Source: Romboutsia_C sp015668195
Lineage (GTDB): Bacteria; Bacillota; Clostridia; Peptostreptococcales; Peptostreptococcaceae
Assembly: GCF_015668195.1 (NCBI RefSeq)
Contig: NZ_JADPFC010000001.1
Coordinates: forward strand, 558,001 to 622,000
Length of the DNA stretch: 64,000 nt
Reading direction: 5' to 3'
Part shown: piece after piece, positions 59,072 to 64,000 of the stretch
How positions within the stretch are numbered: the first letter of the stretch is position 1
How the letters are laid out: every line of letters starts with the position of its first letter
Program-made: the position numbers and the translations under genes
Notes under the pieces: generated by a model
Told to the model about the DNA's origin: nothing
Databases searched by the model: none
The model's input: the letters and a program-made list of their open reading frames with translations, nothing else

Positions 59072-60574
59072 ATGGAAACTAAAAATAATAAAAAACAAGT
59101 ATTAGCCTTTGACTTTGGTGCATCAAGTGGGAGAGCAATGCTTGGAATATACGATAAAGGTAAAATAGAAATTAAAGAAATCCATAGATTTTCAAATGAC
59201 CCTGTAATAGTAGGGGGAACAATGTATTGGGATGTACTTAGATTGTTCTTTGAAATAAAGCAAAGTTTAATAAAATCAAAAGCCTTTGGAAAAATTGATA
59301 GCATAGGTATAGATACATGGGGTGTTGATTTTGCACTACTTGACGAACATGGCACATTACTTGAAAATCCTATCCATTATAGAGATGGTAGAACATGTGG
59401 GATGGTAGAAAAAAGCTTTGAAAATATACCTAAAGAAGAATTTTATGATATAACAGGAAATCAATTCATGGAGATAAACACAGCATTTCAATTATTATCA
59501 TTAAAAGAAAAAAGATCACATCTGCTTAAAAGAGCAGATGTGATGCTCCTAATGCCTGACTTTTTCAACTATCTCCTAACAGGAAAAAAGGTTACAGAAA
59601 GCTCTATAGCATCAACAACTCAATTATTTGATGCAAAAAATAGGACTTGGTCAGAAAAATTAATCGATTCTTTAGGATTACCTAAAAAATTATTCACAGA
59701 TATAGTACCTAGTGGAACGATAATAGGAAAGATAACTGAGGATATAAGTGAAGAATTAAAAATAGATATGTGTGATGTTATTGCAATTTGTGGACACGAT
59801 ACTCAAAGTGCTTTAGTATCAGTTCCATCTTTTGATGATGATTTTGTATTTTTAAGTTGTGGAACTTGGTCACTTCTTGGAACAGAGATTGATGAACCAA
59901 TAATAAATGAAAAATCAAGTTATTATAATATAACAAATGAAGGAGCTTATGGTAATAAGGCGTCTTTTCTTAAAAATATAATAGGACTATGGTTAATACA
60001 AGAAAGTAAAAGACAATGGGAAAGAGAAGGAAAAGTCTATAATTTTAGTGAATTAGAAGAAATGGCAAAAAAATCTAAACCATTTAAATGCTTAATAGAT
60101 CCAGATGATCCAATATTTGTACCAGCAGGAAATATCCCAGAAAGAATTAAAGATTATTGTAAAAAAACTAATCAAGAAGTACCTCAAACTGAAGGCGAAA
60201 TAGTTAGATGTATAAATGAGAGTTTAGCATTAAAATATCGTCACTCTTTAGAGGAAATTAAAAAATGTACTAATAAAGAATATAAAACAATGTATATGGT
60301 AGGCGGAGGTATACAAAGTAAGTTACTTTGCCAAATGACTGCAAATGCGTGTAATATAAGCGTATCTGCAGGACCTGTAGAAGCTACTGTACTTGGAAAT
60401 ATATTAGTTCAATTAATGGCAACTAATGAAATAAAAGACTTAAAAGAAGCTAGAAATATAATAAAAAATTCTCAAGAAATAGATTATTATAATCCAATAA
60501 ACTTAAGTTTATGGGAAGAAAAATATGAAGAGTTTAAAGAAATAATTAAGCCTAAGGAGATTGTAAAATGTTAA
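59072..60574 (+). CDS. FGGY kinase acting as L-fuculokinase (rhamnulokinase-type)
   Basis: A 500-residue kinase; ATG at 59072 with AAAAGGTGAT upstream, 17 bases after fucI. VLAFDFGASSGRAMLGIYDK (phosphate-binding loop), SIGIDTWGVDFALLDEHGTL, HYRDGRTCGM, VIAICGHDTQSALVSVPSFD, LSCGTWSLLGTEIDEP and MYMVGGGIQSKLLCQMTANA are RhaB-like. In the fuc context it should phosphorylate L-fuculose to L-fuculose 1-phosphate. The rhamnulokinase branch is often used for this step in gut Firmicutes and Bacteroides. Confidence 0.92.
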   Translation: METKNNKKQVLAFDFGASSGRAMLGIYDKGKIEIKEIHRFSNDPVIVGGTMYWDVLRLFFEIKQSLIKSKAFGKIDSIGIDTWGVDFALLDEHGTLLENPIHYRDGRTCGMVEKSFENIPKEEFYDITGNQFMEINTAFQLLSLKEKRSHLLKRADVMLLMPDFFNYLLTGKKVTESSIASTTQLFDAKNRTWSEKLIDSLGLPKKLFTDIVPSGTIIGKITEDISEELKIDMCDVIAICGHDTQSALVSVPSFDDDFVFLSCGTWSLLGTEIDEPIINEKSSYYNITNEGAYGNKASFLKNIIGLWLIQESKRQWEREGKVYNFSELEEMAKKSKPFKCLIDPDDPIFVPAGNIPERIKDYCKKTNQEVPQTEGEIVRCINESLALKYRHSLEEIKKCTNKEYKTMYMVGGGIQSKLLCQMTANACNISVSAGPVEATVLGNILVQLMATNEIKDLKEARNIIKNSQEIDYYNPINLSLWEEKYEEFKEIIKPKEIVKC

Positions 60575-61008
60575 AAAATATACCACCAATATTGTCTCCA
60601 GAACTATTAAAAGTATTATGTGAAATGGGGCATAGTGATCAAATAGTAATAAGTGATGGAAATTTTCCAGCAGAAAGTATGGGAAAAGATTCTATAGTAA
60701 TAAGATGTGATGGACATAATGTTCCTGAGCTATTAGATGCAATACTTAAAGTATTTCCACTAGACACATATGTAGATCATCCTGTTAATTTAATGGAAGT
60801 AATGGCAGGTGATAATGTTAAAACTCCTATATGGGATACTTATAAAGAAATAATTAAAAAGCATGATAGTCGCGGAGAAGATGTAGTAGGAACTATAGAA
60901 AGATTTAAATTTTATGATGAAGCAAAAAAAGCTTATGCAATAATAGCCACAGGAGAAAAAGCATTATATGCAAATATTATATTACAAAAAGGCGTAGTAG
61001 TAGAATAA
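60568..61008 (+). CDS. fucU: L-fucose mutarotase
   Basis: A 146-residue RbsD/FucU-family protein: MLKNIPPILSPELLKVLCEM, GHSDQIVISDGNFPAESMG (catalytic His22) and LDTYVDHPVNLMEVMAGD. It interconverts alpha and beta anomers of L-fucose before the isomerase. It overlaps the kinase gene by 7 bases (stop and start coupled), with AAGGAG within the kinase end. Confidence 0.93.
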   Translation: MLKNIPPILSPELLKVLCEMGHSDQIVISDGNFPAESMGKDSIVIRCDGHNVPELLDAILKVFPLDTYVDHPVNLMEVMAGDNVKTPIWDTYKEIIKKHDSRGEDVVGTIERFKFYDEAKKAYAIIATGEKALYANIILQKGVVVE

Positions 61009-61032
61009 CACAAAATATGGGAGGCAATTATT

Positions 61033-61731
61033 ATGGAATGTACAAAAAACTTAAAATATATGGAAGTAAGAGAACAAATATGTGATGTATGCCACAAAAT
61101 GTGGCAATTAGGATGGGTTGCTGCAAATGATGGGAATGTAACTGTGAAATTAGAAGATGGTACTTTTTTAGCAACACCAACAGGAATAAGTAAAAGCTTT
61201 ATAACACCAGAAAAATTAGTTCATATTGATGCTAATGGAGAAATATTAGATGGACTTGAAGGCTTAAGACCATCATCAGAAATAAAAATGCATTTAAGAT
61301 GCTATAAAGAAAGAGAAGATGTAGGAGCAGTAGTTCATGCACATCCTCCAACAGCTACAGGATTTGCAGTTGCTCAGTTAGATATGGATAGATACACTAT
61401 GATAGAAACTGTAGTTGCAATAGGGTCTGTACCAGTAACACCATATGGGACACCATCAACAGAAGAAGTTCCAGAAGCAATAGCACCATATTTAAATGAA
61501 CACGATGTATTATTACTTCAAAATCATGGAGCATTAACAGTAGGAGCAGATTTAATAACAGCTTATTATAGAATGGAAACATTAGAATTATATGCAAAAA
61601 TAAGTTTAACTGCACATTTATTAGGTGGGGAAAAAGAAATTTCAAGAGATAATATAGATAGACTAATAGATATGAGAAAAAATTACGGAGTTACTGGAAG
61701 ACACCCAGGATTTAAACGTTATAGAAAATAA
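61033..61731 (+). CDS. fucA: L-fuculose-1-phosphate aldolase
   Basis: A 232-residue class II aldolase: VAANDGNVTVKLEDGTFLAT, LRPSSEIKMHLRCYKER (Glu), AVVHAHPPTATGFAVAQ (zinc His-x-His) and LLQNHGALTVGADLITAYY (zinc His). It splits L-fuculose 1-phosphate into DHAP and L-lactaldehyde, the substrate of FucO. Slightly longer than E. coli FucA (215). Shine-Dalgarno GGGAGG. Confidence 0.94.
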   Translation: MECTKNLKYMEVREQICDVCHKMWQLGWVAANDGNVTVKLEDGTFLATPTGISKSFITPEKLVHIDANGEILDGLEGLRPSSEIKMHLRCYKEREDVGAVVHAHPPTATGFAVAQLDMDRYTMIETVVAIGSVPVTPYGTPSTEEVPEAIAPYLNEHDVLLLQNHGALTVGADLITAYYRMETLELYAKISLTAHLLGGEKEISRDNIDRLIDMRKNYGVTGRHPGFKRYRK

Positions 61732-61769
61732 AATAATTTAATTCCTAAATATAAAAAGGAGGATATTTT

Positions 61770-63110
61770 ATGGATGGTAAGATAAATAGTGCTGAAAATG
61801 TTAAAGTAAAAAATACAAATGAAATAGTACCAAAAAAATATACAATGCACTTTATAATGCTTGTATCGTGTTTTATACTTTGGGGACTATTAAATAATAT
61901 GACAGATAATCTTGTACCAGCATTCGGAAGAATATTTATGCTTGAGGCAGCAGATGCATCTTTAACACAAGTTGCTTTTTATGGATCTTATGCAGTACTT
62001 GCATTACCTGCTGCAATTTTAATAAAAAAATACTCATATAGAAATGGTGTATTAGTAGGTCTTGGTTTATATATAGTAGGGGCTATGGGATATATACCAG
62101 CTGCAATTTCACAAAACTTTAATTTATTCTTAGCATCAGTTTTTGTTTTAGCAGGAGGGCTTTCAATCCTTGAAACAACTTGTAATCCATATGTAATATC
62201 ATTAGGACCAGAAGAGACTAGTGTTCGTCGCCTTAACTTGGCTCAAGCTTTTAATCCACTAGGTTCTTTAACAGGTATCATAATGGCTAAATATTTTATA
62301 TTAAGTAACTTAAATCCTGCAACATATGAAGAACGTATAGCGATGAGCCCAGAAGCTTTAAGTGATATACGTAGTACAGAATTATTATGGGTATGTGTAC
62401 CATATGTTGGTTTAGTAGTTATAGCTATAATAATATGGACTTTCTTTAAGAAAAGTAAAGATTCTGAAAGAGATACTTCAGGAGATCTTAATATAGTTAA
62501 ATCAATAAAAAAACTTATAAAAATACCACGCTATGCATTTGGTGTAGTTGCACAGTTTTTCTATGTTGGTGTTCAAATATCTGTATGGACTTGGACTATA
62601 GGATATGTAATGACAACTCTTGGACTTGATGAAGCAAGTGCATCTGAGTACTATCTTATAGCAATAGTTTCTTTTATAGTATGCCGTTGGATATGTACAG
62701 CTTTAATGAAGTACTTTGACCCAGCTATAATGATGGCTATATTTGCAGTAGGTGGAATAGCATTTAGTTTAGGAACAATATACCTACCAACTTCTCAATC
62801 TGTATGGTGCTTAGTTTTAATATCAGCATGTATGTCATTAATGTTCCCTACAATTTATGGTATAGCACTTAAAGATTTAGGTGATGAAGTAAAAGTAGGT
62901 GCGGCAGGACTTATAATGGCAATACTTGGTGGAGCAGTTATAACCCCTATTATGGGTAAAATGATAGATACTGGAATGTTATCTTTTATAGCACCTTCAT
63001 TTAGTGGTCAAGAAGCTGCAGTTCGTTCATCATTTTTAATACCAGTAATATGTTTTGCAGTAGTTTTAATATACTCAATATGTTTTAGAACTAAGAAAAC
63101 AGCTAAATAG
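61770..63110 (+). CDS. fucP: L-fucose:proton symporter
   Basis: A 446-residue MFS protein with 12 helices. CFILWGLLNNMTDNLVPAFG holds the Asp (E. coli Asp46) and SILETTCNPYVISLGPEET the Glu (E. coli Glu135) needed for sugar-proton coupling. RRLNLAQAFNPLGSLTGIIM is also typical. Takes up L-fucose. Last gene of the unit, AAGGAGG upstream. Confidence 0.95.
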   Translation: MDGKINSAENVKVKNTNEIVPKKYTMHFIMLVSCFILWGLLNNMTDNLVPAFGRIFMLEAADASLTQVAFYGSYAVLALPAAILIKKYSYRNGVLVGLGLYIVGAMGYIPAAISQNFNLFLASVFVLAGGLSILETTCNPYVISLGPEETSVRRLNLAQAFNPLGSLTGIIMAKYFILSNLNPATYEERIAMSPEALSDIRSTELLWVCVPYVGLVVIAIIIWTFFKKSKDSERDTSGDLNIVKSIKKLIKIPRYAFGVVAQFFYVGVQISVWTWTIGYVMTTLGLDEASASEYYLIAIVSFIVCRWICTALMKYFDPAIMMAIFAVGGIAFSLGTIYLPTSQSVWCLVLISACMSLMFPTIYGIALKDLGDEVKVGAAGLIMAILGGAVITPIMGKMIDTGMLSFIAPSFSGQEAAVRSSFLIPVICFAVVLIYSICFRTKKTAK

Positions 63111-63148
63111 ATGTAATAATATAAATTAAAATCAGATTATTTTTATAA

Positions 63149-63178
63149 GTAGGAACGAATACTTCTTCATATTTTTTA
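63149..63178 (+). other. Degenerate copy of the GGAGGAAC hairpin
   Basis: GTAGGAACGAATACTTCTTC keeps the left arm and loop of the family, but the right arm is eroded; a T-run follows (ATTTTTTATT). Confidence 0.4.
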
Positions 63179-63187
63179 TTAATATAT

Positions 63188-63216
63188 AGCCTAAGGATTA
63201 TTTCCTTAGGTTTATT
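63188..63216 (+). terminator. Intrinsic terminator after fucP
   Basis: AGCCTAAGGA / TCCTTAGGTTTATTT with ATTAT-type loop. Confidence 0.8.
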
Positions 63217-63303
63217 TATTTTAAACAAAAATAATGAAGGAAAAAAACAAATAATGTAGAATTATTAAATCTTGAGTATATTTTTGGTCAGGGAGATTTA
63301 ATA

Positions 63304-64000
63304 AATGACAAAATTTAAGAAAATGATATACATATCAACTGTTATATTAATGACACAGATGTTTATATCTAAAATACATGCAAAAAGTATAGGAGATGAG
63401 TCATTTAACGTTTTAATACTAAACTCTTATCATCAAGGACATTATTGGGAAGCAAATATAACAATGGGACTAAAAAATTATATATTAAATAATAATGAGT
63501 CAAATATAAACTTTAGAGTTGAATATTTAGATTTTAGGATTAATCACAATAAAGAATATATAAAATCATTAAAAGATATGTTAAATAAAAAGTACCCAAA
63601 AGGAAGTGTAGATCTCATATACGCAGTAAATGATGAATCTTATGAAGTTTTTAAAAATGAAGTAAAAAATATAAATAGTAATTTTTATAAATTACCTCTG
63701 TTATTTAGCGGTGTGGATAATAATTTAGAAGAAACTTATAAAGAAAATGAATACATGACAGGTGTATATCACCGTGATGATACATTAGATTTAATGATTC
63801 TAATGAAAGACTTAACTCCTAAAGTAAGACATATAAACATAATAACGGAAGAATCAGGATATGGATATTCTCTTTATAAGGAAGTATCGAGGATAGTAGA
63901 TAGATACTTAAAAGATCAAGTAAAAATAAGACATATAAAAAGTAATTACTTAGAAGATATAACAAAAGAATTAAGTGAGATTAAAAACTCGGAAGATATG
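63304..64000 (+). CDS. Secreted or membrane sensor with ABC-substrate-binding-like domain (3' truncated)
   Basis: ATG 63304 with GGGAG 8 bases upstream; open to the window end (232 codons). A signal peptide or anchor (MIYISTVILMTQMFISKIHA) is followed by FNVLILNSYHQGHYWEANIT, GSVDLIYAVNDESYEVF, LPLLFSGVDNNLEE and VRHINIITEESGYGYSLYKE. This matches the periplasmic-binding-like fold (PF04392-like) that often forms the extracellular sensor of histidine kinases or GGDEF proteins in clostridia. The output domain is beyond the window. Confidence 0.75.

Noticed and set aside
1..64000. tRNA or rRNA genes
   Set aside because: No cloverleaf with GTTCRANYC arm or rRNA-like high-GC block was seen by eye; a tRNAscan-SE run would settle it.

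Overview
The DNA is very AT-rich, its genes carry strong Shine-Dalgarno sequences (AGGAGG/GAGGTG), and many starts are TTG or GTG. Gene content points to an anaerobic, probably spore-forming gut Clostridium-type Firmicute, most likely in Peptostreptococcaceae (Romboutsia/Paraclostridium/Intestinibacter-like). Supporting genes are a SigI/RsgI pair, a CotJC-like manganese catalase, a bile salt hydrolase-like enzyme, two candidate Spo0A boxes, L-fucose catabolism and a B12-dependent diol/glycerol dehydratase. The genus is inferred, not proven. No tRNA, rRNA, CRISPR array or complete insertion sequence was seen. || Region by region. 1-9.8 kb: the 3' part of an ABC exporter operon, a decayed cell-wall amidase, an ECF transporter S subunit, an ArsR / phosphoesterase / ArsD-like cluster, a PH-domain gene behind paired 0A-box-like sites, small membrane proteins, a VanZ protein and a broken metallo-beta-lactamase-fold gene. 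10-22.5 kb: a MarR-controlled drug-exporter-like MFS gene, a UspA protein, an IS200/IS605 remnant, and a segment bounded by two inverted copies of a DUF2500 gene. That segment encodes a VTC-type polyphosphate polymerase, a DUF4956 protein, SigI-RsgI and a manganese catalase. At least six copies of a short dispersed intergenic repeat lie here. 22.4-33.7 kb: choloylglycine hydrolase, small proteins, an XRE / PD-(D/E)XK-like (HrgA-like) cassette split by one stop codon, superoxide dismutase, a MazG-like protein, a PLD-helicase-DUF3427 gene also split by one stop, a HIT protein and a Cho/UvrC-like nuclease. 33.8-39.6 kb: a purine riboswitch with an NCS2 purine permease, a YdjM-like membrane hydrolase and a SNF2-family helicase. 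39.7-47 kb: a PocR-like regulator followed by the three dehydratase subunits, two reactivase subunits, a GlcG/HbpS protein and a glycerol/propanediol facilitator. 47.3-56.2 kb: Ddl, a HELSH membrane protein, a MocR regulator, a CYP152-type P450, FucO, two lipoproteins and a GNAT. 56.2-63.1 kb: an AraC regulator divergent from fucI-kinase-fucU-fucA-fucP. The start of a periplasmic-binding-like sensor protein runs off the end. || How the genes fit together. FucP imports L-fucose. FucU, FucI, the kinase and FucA convert it to DHAP and L-lactaldehyde. FucO reduces lactaldehyde to 1,2-propanediol, and the dehydratase can convert that to propanal (or glycerol to 3-hydroxypropanal). The window holds no microcompartment shell genes, and the medium dehydratase subunit lacks the N-terminal extension of PduD. 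|| Four genes are visibly broken (amidase, MBL-fold, HrgA-like, PLD-helicase), and one IS is decayed. A recurring GGAGGAAC/GTTCCTCC terminator hairpin ends many transcription units.
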